A stretch of DNA of 64,000 nucleotides from Micropterus salmoides (Eukaryota; Chordata; Actinopteri; Centrarchiformes; Centrarchidae), in contig NW_024040485.1 of the NCBI RefSeq assembly GCF_014851395.1, positions 9,008,384 to 9,072,383 on the forward strand, read 5' to 3'. This document shows positions 51,070 to 63,900 of this stretch, one piece after another (positions within the stretch are counted from its first letter, which is position 1; each line of letters starts with the position of its first letter). The translations under genes were made by a program, and so were the position numbers. Below the pieces are notes generated by a model. The model saw only the letters and a list, made by a program, of their open reading frames with translations, did no database searches and had not been told where the DNA came from.

Positions 51070-51908
51070 CTTACTTAGATAGATAGATAGATACTTACTT
51101 ACTTACTCTCTGAGGGGAAATTCTAGTGGTGCAGTAGCAGTGATTTACATAAAATAAAAAATAAAAATACAATCACAGTTACAAGACATACAAAACTTTT
51201 AAATAAAAACATGCAGGAGGTAGGTGAAAAACAATGAAGAAATAAAACACAGTTAACAAATGTACAAATATTTGCTATACATCAATAGAAGTAAGAAGAT
51301 TATGTGATAGATTGTGATAAGCTAATATCAGCTGATAATATTGGCTGACTGGTTGATTGGTGGGGCTTTTGTTAACAGTGTAGTATTTACTGAATTACAC
51401 CAGCTGACATTTACTTGCGATGTGCGGTCAAAAGCAGGCGGGGCAGGAAATGAGTATGTTTTCCCTATTTTACATTCAAATGAATTGGAAGCACATTCCT
51501 TTGTGGCTCTTGTTCTGCCTATATTATGAACTTAGTTAAAAACACCCTGTTCTCCCTCTTTCCTTTCGGAATTCTCATCTTCAGAGCATTTCCCTGATTC
51601 ACAAACGTTATAAAGTGGCAGGAAATATTATCAGGACGCTGTGATTCTTGTGCTCCTTAAAGCATGGTTCCCTGTTATCTTTCTTTTCTACAAATGATTC
51701 AGCTGTTGCACTCGATAAGTCACTGTGTTAAGTTAAGCCGCCCAAATATGAAATGCATTAACTGTGTTTTCTGACGTGTCCTTTGTTCCTGACACAACAG
51801 ATGCCTCTGGAAGTTCCCAACAACGAGCTTTCCAACAGCGTCCTGTCTCTGCAGCCTGAACCGGAAGTGCCTCCGGAGTTGCCGCCTCCCCGCATGCGCT
51901 GTTGCTGA
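45253..51908 (+). CDS. rab12: rab12, small GTPase of endolysosomal and recycling traffic (complete, 6 exons)
   Basis: Exons at 45253-45478, 46649-46709, 49215-49353, 49948-50037, 50455-50559 and 51801-51908 give 729 bases, 242 residues. The nucleotide-binding motifs are all present: P-loop GSRGVGKT (residues 49-56), switch II DTAGQE (97-102), NKLD (155-158) and SAK (186-188). The serine at 106 in RFNSIT corresponds to the site phosphorylated by LRRK2 in human RAB12. The tail ends MRCC, a double-cysteine geranylgeranylation signal. The Gly/Ser-rich N-terminus and PPELPPPR tail match Rab12 and not the Rab8/10/13 group. The ATG at 45253 is the first in frame after an upstream TAA at 45181. The exon 5 donor (AAG|GTTGGG) is weak. 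Confidence 0.97.
48500..48842 (-). repeat. dispersed AT-rich MITE, copy 2 (inverted)
   Basis: In rab12 intron 2. Reversed, its right end reads GTTAACACTTTACTTTAAAC, matching the start of the copy near 24068, and the interior shares ACTACATTATAGTACTTTTA. It contains an ATT run at about 48670-48697. Confidence 0.65.
48670..48697. repeat. (ATT)n microsatellite
   Basis: About nine uninterrupted ATT units within the inverted MITE of rab12 intron 2. Confidence 0.9.
50625..50948. mobile_element. hAT-like MITE with 8-bp target duplication
   Basis: In rab12 intron 5. It begins AGGGCTGGGTGATA and ends TATCACCCAGCCCT plus two bases. The octamer TTCCTAGT sits on both sides at 50617-50624 and 50949-50956. 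No coding capacity. Eight-base duplications are the hAT signature. Confidence 0.85.
51029..51116. repeat. (GATA)n tetranucleotide repeat with TACT-rich end
   Basis: GATA units from about 51034 to 51069 and again at 51077-51094, followed by ACTTACTTACT and CTGAGGGGAAATTC, a fish repeat tail. Located in rab12 intron 5. Confidence 0.9.
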
Positions 51909-51937
51909 GGGTCAGAGTGGTCCCTCAACCCCCCCCC

Positions 51938-51997
<60 letters not shown>

Positions 51998-54050
51998 GTA
52001 CCAATCTGGCCACCAGGGGACAGCAAACAGCAGCAGTTTTGACTTAGTGACTGCATGGACTCTTTCACCAACCAGTATTATCTTCCCCTGTTTCTTCTCC
52101 TGTTCTGTAACTGTACACTATGACACGTACTACACTAACGTTTAGGCCTGGTGAACCACCCACTTCTTACCACCATTCTGTCTACACTTGACCCAGACTA
52201 CCTCATTCCTCGGACCGATAGGCTAGCTGTGCCCCGCAGGTGCCTTCGAGGTAGAGAGCCCTCTGGTAGCAGTTGCACATATATAAGGAGGGGGATTATT
52301 GAGGCCCTTTCAGCTTTTTCTTTTCCTGTTTTCTGAAGAACAAAAAAAAAGTCATCACACATACTGTACACTAAGATTGGAATTGTCTGAGTTGCCTCCG
52401 CTGGTATGTTATTTCTGCATCATCTATCTTACAGAAAAGGGATAACAGTATCTCACATCACTTCAGCTTAGTTTAAATTCTGGATGTAGGTACAGTAGTT
52501 TTATATTCTTATTAATAGGTTTTATTACCAAGTGATCAGTTGACTTAAGGTAAACAAAAGCACATGATGTAAATATTGTGTGTTGCTATAATGACTGGAC
52601 AAGGTGCTGGTTTTTGTGGCCAGCAGTAGGTGGTTGTGTGGCGGCGATCATATCTCTTTGTATTCCTTTGCTTTGAGGTAATAAAGTGGCTGGAACGGCT
52701 CGTTTCACACATGTATAAATTGTAATAGTTTGCACTACAATCCATCTTACCTTGTTAAACTGACATGCAGAAAAAGAAAGCACACGACTTGTAGTTTAGC
52801 GTTAGTGAAGATCAATGTTGCCTCACCCTGTTGAAGTGGGACAAGATGCAAGGGCAGATGGGTAATGTAGTCTTTGAGAGATTGGTGTTTTCACAGGTGT
52901 GGTGCTGGCTTTTTAGAGGAACTAGAGACATTAAGTAGCGAGTACACACACGTGGTTCAAGCCTTTGTTTAGGTTTTGTTACTAATATTGCCAAGTCTTT
53001 TGTTTTTTGATGTTTGTCCTCTGAATTCAGAAACTGCTAAGAGAAGAATGTTTGAGTGTCCCCTTTTTGGGGTGAAAAGTGCAGGAAGGTTTGTTTAGTA
53101 TTTGAATGGCTCAGGAAACTTTGATCGGCTCATAACTGCTCAGTTTGACAGGCTTTTATTGCAGATTTGATCAGGTTTTATAATAAATAAACCTCTTTAT
53201 AAAACTCTTGCTTGAAGGGAACATTAGGTTTTTTTTAGAGGAGGTCCGCTGTTTTTAATTTATGATTTGGCAGTTATAGACCAGAGTGGGGATATCCCAT
53301 TACTCGCACGTTTTCAGAAATACTAGGCTATGCATGTTAAGCCCTCCTGTGTTCATAGACATGAATAATCATTTAATTCTTCCGTCTTATTTGGTAAATT
53401 AATGCAATAGGCTAATGTAGCACTTTGAGTCTTTGTTTTGTTTTTATATGTTGAATATGGTAAAAGTCTGTGAGTGAGGAAAGACGAGCCCAGTCAAAAG
53501 ACCTGATTTAAAATGACTTAAACTGACTGTCGGTTAATTTGATCTTTTGTTTGAAGTTTTATGTTAAGGTCAAGCTTTTGTGGACTTGAAATGGCACATG
53601 TATTCTAACAGATGAATAGTTTCATACCAAAACAAAAAAACGTGAGACCTTTTGCTAACTTAACAGTCACTGACATCCAAGCACATGTTGCAGTAAGATC
53701 ATCAGCCAGCAAACGACCTGCACACACACAGATTATCTGCAACTTTATTACTTGTGTTTTGAAATGATGAACTTCTTTTGATTTTTTTTAACCCCTCCCC
53801 CCTCGATTTTTAGCATTTCGCACTAACCCTGTGGTCTTTGTTTTAATAGCCAAGCCTTACTACTACTCAGTGTTTTAAATTTAAAAACTTTATTTGAAAT
53901 GTGTATTCTTTAAGATGGAAGACTGTACTTTGTATTAAACCTGTTATACGTCTTTGAAGTTTTGGCATGTTTAAAGCGGATTTGTGGTATTTATAACTTG
54001 TGGCATTCTTGAACTAATGAAATGCAATTAAAGATATCTATATTTATTAC
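51909..54050 (+). other. rab12: rab12 3' UTR with microsatellite
   Basis: No coding signal follows the stop. Candidate poly(A) signals are AATAAA at 52680-52685, 53182-53187 and 53186-53191, and ATTAAA at 53934-53939 and 54027-54032. The last is followed by GT-rich sequence, so the full message probably ends near 54050. A C run and a 27-copy AC repeat start 20 bases after the stop. Confidence 0.6.
51929..51994 (+). repeat. C12 plus (AC)27 microsatellite in rab12 3' UTR
   Basis: A run of 12 C is followed directly by 27 AC units at 51941-51994. It lies inside the transcribed rab12 3' end, so length variation would show in the mRNA. Confidence 0.97.
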
Positions 54051-54359
54051 CAGATTATGATCTTGGTCTTGATTTTACTGTGTGACTGTGTCTTTCCAAA
54101 GAGATTCTCTGATGTCCCAGGGGTCCATGAGAGGATTTCAGGAACACCAAAATGATTATTTGCTCACTGCAGAGGTTCAAGTCATAAAATTATGCTGTAG
54201 AAGAGTTGCTTTTTCTTTATTTACAGTAAGCTACAGATAGGAAATTGTAGATCGGGGTCTTGGGGATAAAACCATTGCACTAAGCATCAGATTCCACAGG
54301 AAGAGGTGAGTATTGGGATCTCCTGAGTCCATCTTTGCAGCTCATGTGAAGGCGTTCAA

Positions 54360-54976
54360 TACTCCATACTGTATGCGTGTCGGTCATTAGGGCATGCGCA
54401 CCAGTGCTTGTCAGACCCGGTCCCAGAGAAAACAAGGCGTGTGTTTGGGTGGTTGTGAGGCATCAGCGCATGCGCCCCGCAGAAAATCACGGGCGTCGAG
54501 CCTCGCACCGCAGCGATTGCAGATCTTGCATGTCAGATAGGAAGGAGTGGGAAGGGGAACGAGGCACGGCGGCCCAGCACTCACAGCCCGACGTAACCGT
54601 GGGATTAAGACCCGATCTGCATAAGAAGAAGAGGGCTAATGTGACTCCGACTCACTCCTTTATTTTCAACTTGAGACTCACGAGCCCTGTCTGCAGATGC
54701 AACCCGTCTGTCATCCCACCCGTTCCAGTAATCCCGTTTTTATTGTAGCGTTTCCTCCAAGGGGGCTACAGGCAGAGGGGACTACAATGACAACCTGGTG
54801 AATGCAGACGAGATGGAGTAAGACACGGCACAACGCAGGATGCGCATCCCCAACCCGACAAGGAAGAAGGTAGAGAAACCTGGCTGTTTTCCTGGTGTCG
54901 AATGTCAGAGATTTTCCGCGGTGTTGTGGATTGATCGTTTCCTTCATCGCCCTGCTGCTGCCGGTGTCGGTGTATA
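54360..54976 (+). promoter_or_regulatory. mtcl1: mtcl1 promoter and 5' UTR
   Basis: Base composition turns GC- and CpG-rich here relative to the flanks. Two NRF1-type sites are visible: GCATGCGCA at 54392-54400 and the palindromic GCGCATGCGCC at 54466-54476. No TATA box is evident, fitting a CpG promoter. The start codon at 54977 has A at -3 and G at +4. The exact transcription start cannot be read. Confidence 0.6.
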
Positions 54977-57900
54977 ATGGAGAGCTCCAATGGCTCTGGC
55001 AGCGACACCAAACCGCAGAACCACCACTTGGAGAAGAAGAGACTGAACCGAGCGCCTTCCCCGGCCAGACCTTTCCTTAAGGATGTGCACTCCCGCTCCA
55101 CCAAACCATCTTCCATCGTACCAAAATCCCCCAAACTCAACAAGCAGCAGCAGTCCGCCACACTAACCCTGGGCCATCCGAACCGCAGCTCCAGGCGCAA
55201 CACAACCGGGGCGAAAGAAAAACCAGGCACGGCAAAAAGTAATACCAAGTCTTCTGTGGCCAAAAAGACCACAAAGGCGCCCCAGCATGCAGCAACCGAG
55301 CCCAAAGCCGCGAGCATCAAACCGGACAGCACCAGCAGCCCGATCCTCTCCAAAAGCAAGAAGGGGAAACTAGCCTCCGGGTCCCCTGGCCCTCCCAGCC
55401 ATGGATCCCCGATCCGGGTACCTACCGGAGCGCCTCTCGGCCGGGTCAGCCAGACCGACAGCAGCTCAGACCTGTCAGACTGCCCGTCCGAGCCGCTGTC
55501 GGACGAGCAGAGGCTGGCGGCGGCCGCTAGTAGCGACGCCGAATCCGGTACCGGCTCCAGTGACCGGGATCAGCTGGGCGCCGATAATCCGCTGCGGGCA
55601 GAAGCGGCGGGAGCGGCCGCTGCTCCGTTGCGCACAACCGAGGCTTCCGCCGCCAAGGGAAGCATGTCTCAGGCTCAGACCGCTCTTGGGGAGCACGGAG
55701 AGAAACACAAGCAGGAGAAACCTTCATCCGGCGCACAATTCAGACTGCCAGGCACCAAGGATGTGACTGAGGAGGACCTGCTGAGGGAAGTGGAAGATTT
55801 GAGATCTGAAAACGACTACCTCAAGGTATGGCGATGCTGATTTGTTGCAAATGCTTTATACACACACACAAACACACACAAATACACCACCTTTTTTGCT
55901 GGATCTTTTAATCTCTATAATCTCTGATTCACAAAGGGGACCCTAAACTGTCTCTTTACAGGACGCTCAGGGGTTCGATCCCCGCCATCACCCCTCTTTT
56001 TGTGTGTGTGTCCTTAAGGCAACTTCCTGCTCATAAATTGAAAGCATAATTTAAATGTATAAATAATTATATATAAACACTTTTGCTTTAATGCCCAGCT
56101 GTCATCCTCATGAAGTCGCTCTGTCCTCTCTCCATCCATCATGTCATCTCTTCAACCTTCCGGGTTTCCCTGCGGATTTGACCTTTTATTGATTGGAGTT
56201 TTATTGATAATAGCTTTATTTTGGTGCATCCTTAGACTTTTAAGTTTTTTATAAGTTATAGTTGCTATCAAGTCATCAAATTTCATTTTGTCCCCACTCT
56301 AGACACACAGAGAGATGGATTGTCCTCAGTGATGCTCAGTAGTTTTTTAATCAGGGTTTTGTTTGCCAGCCTTTCATGTATTTTGCATTAATTTCCTGCT
56401 TGAAGGTTTCATGCAGCATCCACCTCCCCCCTTCTTTAAGTAGGCTATCCCCATAAGTTGGGGAGGGGAGGCAAACAGATAATGCGGCAAACAATCTTCC
56501 AGGTAATTTATTTATTTATTTTTAGATGGAAGGCAGGTTTCTTTGCATGTCACTCTGAGTATTATTTCAAACTTGATCACGCATGTCTGGGTCTCTCTCT
56601 GGCTCCGTGGAAACACGAGAGTTAATCAGCTTTACTGGCTCGGCTGTAATGGCTTTATCCCACAGGACTTGATAACAGTCAGATGTCCCATGTGTGTGGG
56701 GTTCGTTCAAACACCCTCCTGCCTGGCTGTCAGTCTGCCAGCTGGGACTCTTAGGTGAACTCTTCTACTAACCCCCTCCCCCCCTCTGTTGTGGCTGGGA
56801 GTCCCCACCACTGCCAACACTGCTGCTCATGGAAAAGCATGTCCATCACATTTATTTTACTTTGATGCCTCTCTGTATTTTTGCTTCTTGTATGAAGAGA
56901 AGAGCTAACGAAAAGATGCAGTCATGACGGGGATTTCAACCTGTGTTATTGTGTCTACATAATTGCACTACCAGGATAACACCAAGACACTGATTACAGA
57001 GTGAGAGCTGCAACTAACAATTCTTCTTAGAGCTGCTATGATTAGAGCTGTCCATTTATCGATTGTTCCATCGACAGAAAATTAACAGCAAACTATTCTG
57101 ATGATAGGTTAATCAATTTTCATTCATTGTTCAAGCAAAAATGTAAAACATTTGCTACCCGCTTCTCAGATGTTTGCTGCTTTTATTTGTCACATTTGAA
57201 AGCTAATTGATTATTTTTCAGTTTCAGACTGTTGGTACGGTTAAAAAAAACCTGTGAAGACGTCATCTTGGGGGCGTGAGAAATTGTAATGAGCACTTTT
57301 TTTCATCAGACAAGTCAATACTGAAAACAATTATTAGCTTCATTTCAGCAGCTGCTCGGTACAGATATCCACACCCAACACCTATAAAGAGATGACTAAC
57401 TACTGGTGATGACTGGGCATGCACACTCATGAACACCAGTCATAAATCTGCTCCCAGGATGCTGTTCTGCCTCTGGCTCAGTTTCTTTTAACCTGGCCAT
57501 CGATTGGGCCGACCCTGCGCGAGGTCATTATCTCCTTCCTCCAGGGCCCTCCTCGGATAACAATGGGCTCTGTGTTTTTCCAAACGAGGATAGATTTAGT
57601 TTTCATTAATTGACACACTCTTCCATACCTTCCTTCAGAACCCAGTTGTCTTTTCATCAGGTGCCAGTCAAACCTTTTGAAAATCCATCCCAGGGGAAAT
57701 CTACTGAGCAAACTGATTCTTCAGGATGGAACGAATACCCTCAGGGTTACCAAACAAACTATCGTAGTGCTACAGAGAATTCTTTCTCCTTTTTCTGTGT
57801 ATCCAAGGCCGGGATGTTTCATGTTGATAAGAATATGAATACATCCCATCCAGGAGATAAGACGTTTTGAGCCAGTCTGTGACGTCATCGGCGCTACTTG

Positions 57901-60900
57901 CATTACGAGAAATTAGATGTAATCTTTCAAGTTATGTTGTTGAGTTAGAAAAATGTAAGCACCTTACATTGTCCCTCTGCTGTCACTGAAAATGTGTATG
58001 TCCGTGTTTGAGCACACTGTCAACCACGTTAGCTTTTCGTGAAGCAGAGTAGAATCTTTATTTTCCTGTTTAAATTTAATTCACATAAGAAATGAAAGTT
58101 ATGTCCTGGTGGCCAAGGGGTTAAGACATGCACTCACCTTATACATAAATAGCAATGTCCCCGGTTTAATTCTGGCTGGATGGTTTTGTTGCATCTGCAG
58201 ATGAAATATTAAAATCTAACGAGCAGATTGCCACATTCATACTCCCCAGAAGCTGAACATTTTGGACACTCCACTAGCTATCATTTAGCGCCAACCTCAA
58301 ATATGTCTTTCTAATGAGTAATATTCAAGTATGAAGACACACAGACATAGATGGAAACTGACAGGAGGAGCTGAAATATCTTACAAATAACTTTCTGTCC
58401 TTTTATTGATTTTTTTTTACCACTTCAATATCAGTATTGGCCTATTATTCGTGTGTCCACAACTTATAGTTCATAAACATGGCACCATAAATGGGCTACT
58501 AAAGGTGGTAAAGACCAGAAGTCCTTTATTACTGCCTCATAAATAGAGATTTAGGAGATTTTATTCTTGTGTACCAACAAGAGTATTGTTTTGACAAAAG
58601 TGGATGGTACATCTTTCACAATGATAGCATTTAAAGATATATATTTCCTTAAAACATAAAGCCAAGCTATTACCTTTATACACAGAAAACCTAAAAATAC
58701 TAATATAAAAACATTAAAACATTATAACATTATAACATGAGAGTCAACAAAGTGTATTACTGACTGCCAACCTTCACTGGCATGAAAAAAGAAAACTTGG
58801 AAATAGCACATTATTGATTGTTGTGGTGGTGTGGAAGTGGTTTTGAAGCCGAATTTCAGCCTGGCCCTGTATTCCTGTGTGTGTGTCTCTCAGGATGAAG
58901 TGGACGAGCTGCGGGCGGAGATGGAGGAGATACGAGACAGCTACCTGGAGGAGGAGGTCTACCAGCTGCAGGAGCTGCGGAGGGAACTGGACCGCTCCAA
59001 CAAGAACTGCCGCATCCTGCAGTACCGCCTGCGAAAGGCTGAGCAGAAGAGCCTGCGGGTCGCACAGACCGGCCACGTGGACGGAGAGCTGCTCCGTAGT
59101 CTGGAACAGGACCTGAAGGTCTGTGAGAGTGTGTCAGTGTCTGTATGTATGTTTGTGTCTTTGTGTTTTCATTCAGTGTTGTGAGATTTGACTGATTCAT
59201 CACTTCAACCTGGCAAATCTTTAATACAGAATCTTAAATACACTAAAGCTTTCATTAAAGACTAATGAAATACATTCTCTTAACTGGGTTAGAGGTTTCT
59301 TAAAGCAGTGACCCAGAGCACCTTTTCAGTGCTGGGAAAACCCTGGGAACAGTAAGTGAATCATTAATTTGCAAATTAGGGTTGCAACTAAGGATTATTT
59401 TTATTATCAATTAATCGGTGTATTGTGTGTGTTATGAATATACCCATTTTGTGTTATCTGTTTGAACTGTTTGTTCTTGAACATGTCTGTCACTGTGATC
59501 CCAGGTGGCCAAAGATGTGTCGGTGCGTTTGCACAACGAGCTGGAGAGCGTGGAGGACAAACGCAGCAGAGCCGAGGATGAGAACGAGCTGCTTCGACAA
59601 AAGATCATCGAGGTGGAGATCTCCAAACAGGCGCTGCACAACGAGCTGGAGAGGACCAAAGAGGTGAGAGGACAATAACGGAGATGCTTTTTGAATACGA
59701 GGCTGTTGCAGGTCATGGGGAAACATTTGCTTTCACGTGCACAAAGCTGTATTCTCAGCAGATGAGCAGGGCCTAGTGGTGAATGAACGATGGGAGCATC
59801 AGAGAGTATTGAGAGTGAGTTGTGGCAGTCATCAGAAAAGTAGTGAAAATGATAACTGTGGTGGACGTGATTCTCACAAATGTTGGTGGCTATGCTGTTT
59901 CCACATTATGAATCTCCAGCCTACAATGAGATGCTAGTCAGTGTTGTGGCCTCTTGACTACCTGCATATAAACAAGTGGAAATCCCAGTTAACGTGATGC
60001 TATGTCAGATCAATCGGCCTGGTCAGCCGTGTCGCTGCAGTGAATTCATTCCATCAGTCAGAAAGCAGCTTCCTGATAGCCCTTTCAAAACCAGTGCTTT
60101 GTGGAATAATGCACAGACTATCTGTGCAACTCTACATACATGTTATTTTTTAAAACCTAATTACTTATTTACAGCTTAATTCTGGTGGAATAGTTGCAGA
60201 TGAAATGGACAATGGGTGATTTAGTGGATAGATGGGAATGTCAGTGTAAATTAACAGACAGTACATACATTTCATATATTTTGCCACTTGGTTTTCCGAT
60301 TTTGCTGACTATGTTTTAAGTTTTGGGACTACAGCTCCAATCCTGCTTTGGGTAATGGTAACAGGAAGTATAATGTTACCATAGAGTCATTGCTATTGGA
60401 TTCACTTGAGCCCAATTTTTAGCTTTTATTTGTTTACATTTTGGTGACTCTGCACCATGGAAAGTCATCTCTCCTTAGCTAGTATGGATTTACAGACACA
60501 CTTCCAATTTATATTGTTTTCAATTTGTTCAGACATTTCAGATTAAATCACTTGAATATATGCAGTGTGAGGTACTGATGGTATTTGCAGTCCTATGTTG
60601 CTACTGTAGCTATAGAATTCAGACTTTTGTCTATGAGGCGTTGTATCACCGTAACTCTGATGTTGCTCAGTGGAGTATTTCCTTTGATAGCAGTGCAGTA
60701 AGGTTCTTCTTACCGGTAATAAGATCAGCGGAGGCTATTCTCGGTGCTTCTTTGGTTCAGCTGCTTAGACTAATCGATTCTGACAACAGCAGGTAACGTG
60801 GCGTCTGCCAACAAAGAGAAAGTAGGCTAATACCAGACCACTCAGTACGGAGATGTGGCTTTCTCTTGGCAGCTGGATGACTTCTCTTTTATTGTATGCA

Positions 60901-63900
60901 CCTGGTTTAATTCCCAGCTTGTGCCAGTTTGACCTCTCTTACATGCCTCTGTAGGTCTTCCACTGGTTAAAAATCTATATTCGGAAGCAGTTTGTGACCT
61001 TAACTATCTGTGCTTGCAACATTGTTGTTTTTTTTAAAGGCATCCTATCTGCCCCTCATGAGCTGCATGTGCACAGACGAAGACGGAAAATCCATGTCTA
61101 GTGTTGATGTGCTAATGCAGCAAATGCAAACTTTTTGTTTGCTGTTGTTTGACACTGTTGACCTTTTGGAAGAAAAATGATTGGCGAGCAGTGAGACGGA
61201 AGTGAGAGGACAGGCCACATGAGGAGCTGTTAAAATTTGCACAGCAGTTATATTATTGGTGGTAGCTCCAGACCCTTAATTCTGAGCAGACCACAGGATG
61301 ATTCAGACTCTCCTGTACACAGAGAAAGAGGCGAGGGAGTACGAGAGAGGCTGAGACAGCGGATGCTCCAAATGATTGCAGATTTTTTGTGTGTGTGTGT
61401 TCCCCTGAGGTTTGTCCCAGAAAAACACAAGCCGTCTCTGGATCTGCACTTCGACATCACATGATGCATTCCCCCCGCCCCTTCACCAGCGGAGTGCGTT
61501 TATAATGCAGCACCCCGATATTTTCCTTTTGTTGCACAGTTTCTTTGTCCAGGATTTCTCCGGCAGTTTATCACCGTGTACTCATTTGAAAGTCTTTCAT
61601 TCCTGTGAAATTCATAATGCACCGTGGGTAGCCCATTTATTCTTTTTATTGTTCATAACAGGGAATGATAAGAGTGTTTACAAACATTTAGTTAAGGGTG
61701 AATTTAAATGAATGAATCAAAGAATTTGCCGTCTGCTCTTGGAGTTGTTCAGTCACAGACATAGACTGTATCACAGAGATAAATTTCTGAGAGAGGAGGA
61801 GCATATTTTACTGATAAGAAAGTGGCTCAGCTTGACTGAAACATTGTTTCTTTCCCTTTCTGCTTTAATTACAAAATGTAAATTGTGACCCAGGTGTATT
61901 GTAACACAGTGAAAAGCAGAAAATCCTCCGAACTCCTTTGGATTTTTACTAGTTTTTAGGATTCTACAAGAGGCACATGTGTCTTCTTCCATTTAGTTTT
62001 ACTTGTATCAGTAAAGTGAAGTGGTAACATACTTTTAGAATGCAAACAAGCTTCGTGAGCTACTTTGCCTCTCAAACTTTCTCTACTCAGTAGCAAAAGG
62101 GCAACTGGCCCCTGATAGTTTAGGCATCTCTGGCCTTTTAAAACCCATCTCCTCTTGTTCCTGTGCCCGTTCTCTGCTATCAGAGGCGACACAGCGTGAC
62201 TCTGGCCCAGAGATTGGCACCTCTGCATGGATTAATCCAACAAGAAGGCCTGTTATAAAACAGCCTGGCGTGTTTTGGTGCACTCTGATGGGAGGGGGAA
62301 AGCGAGACAAAGAGACAGAGAGGCAGAGTGACGGAGAATGGCTGTAATCAGACGTCTGTAGGCCCTGCCTGCCTGCGATACGAACACAGCTCCACAGCTT
62401 ACAGACCTGACATTAAACAGTTCAGGGGGGCTGGTTGACAGGACCCTCTGTTGTTACAGTATTGGCCTTAGGAGCAAATTGCTCCTGCTGTGTCTGTGTG
62501 GTCAGCAGGAAGGCGAACAACGATTGGTCGAGGGATTTTTTATTCCTCTGACATTTGATGAAAGGCCCACTGATACGTGTAATGAAATGGAACTAATGAA
62601 ATGTCAACGTGCATAACAGGAGCATCAGGTGATTTATTAGGCCTTCTCTGTCCCCTGTGACAGAAGTTCAACTTTCATTATGGCAAAATGATAATCTGTG
62701 CCTTTCCTCCTTAGCGAGCACCACTTATGTCAGATTTGTTGACATACAGAAGCATTGACTGGACATCAGATCTTATGAGTACACCACACAATACAAAGCC
62801 AAAATCTACAAATGTACTACACATTTTGGAAGCGTAGGAGTATTTTATTGTGCTGATCCATTATAACACCACACTCCCCTTTGGAGTATGTGCATTATTA
62901 CATATGGAGTACAATCACTTTGCTGGCACTAAGAGCATCTTTATATTCAAATGATTTAAAGGAGCTAGTTACCCAAATCACAAAAATATTTTCTCATTCA
63001 GCTATAGCAGTATCACACCATGTAGACAGCTGTTATAGGGAGTATTCCTTTGATAAAAGGTTATTCCAATAAAAACGTTGAGGTCTGCGCGTAATTGAGT
63101 AACTACAACTTTGTTTCTGGAAACCCACTTTTTTCTTTTTACTTTTAAATGGTAAGTAAAGCAAAACTCTCAATTCCATGGTTAGTAGGGCTGCCTAGAA
63201 GGGCAGAGCCCAATGTGACAAATTATTTAAAAAATGATCTGCATCTATTTTGATAATTAGTGTATCATTTTAATAAATTTTCAAGCAAAACTGGGGGGAA
63301 AATGCAGAATATTTCATGGGTCCACCGAAGACATTTATTGCTTTTCTTTGTCATGTATCATTGTAAATCAGTTATCTTTTGGTTAATTGAAAAAATGAGC
63401 AATTTAGAAACCACCTTGGATGGTAACATTTTTTGGACTAAACGATTAAGTGATTCATTGAAGCAATTGTTAAAAATAAAAATATCAGTTTGTTACCCCC
63501 ATGCAACAGAATGAAAATGATTATCAATTATTTTCAGAATAGTTGCAGATTAATAATCTATACAGATCTCATATCTGTACAGTAAATTTAAAGCCACACC
63601 TAGCATCTAGTTAGCGTAGCCTAGCATCAGGACTGGAAACAGGGGGAAACCTGGCTTTGTCCAAAGGTAACAAAATTCCCCAACCCCTCTAGTAGGATGT
63701 AGCCATCCTCTTAACAATGTCATTAAAACATAAACTATCACTGTATTTTTTTTGTTTTTTTTGTATTGGCAATATAATTTTTTTTCGCATATGTAAAAAC
63801 AGGAATCAAGGGTAACTCCAAGAGTTGCTGAAACATCTTTTGTTGCTGTGTTTCACTACTACAAAGGCACGAGAGGGGAATGCCTGCATTCTTAACAAGT

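Larger units (their letters stand above)
55826..58893 (+). other. mtcl1: mtcl1 intron 1
   Basis: A 3.1 kb intron (donor AAG|GTATGG, acceptor TCTCTCAG|). It contains a hAT-like dispersed repeat near 57000-57330, a perfect CRE at 57880-57887 and a tRNA-SINE fragment near 58104-58200. A GGTTCGATCCC B-box-like piece at 55971-55981 may be another SINE scrap. No exon was found. Confidence 0.7.

Noticed and set aside
51029..51116. Regular repeats suggesting an array such as CRISPR
   Set aside because: Simple GATA tetranucleotide repeat without spacers, in a vertebrate intron.
54377..54748. 123-residue plus-strand frame upstream of mtcl1
   Set aside because: It begins at GTG, not ATG, lies in the CpG-rich promoter, and resembles no family; the true start is at 54977.
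54766..55359. 197-residue open frame on the minus strand
   Set aside because: Antisense to mtcl1 exon 1; its length follows from GC-rich codons of the real gene.
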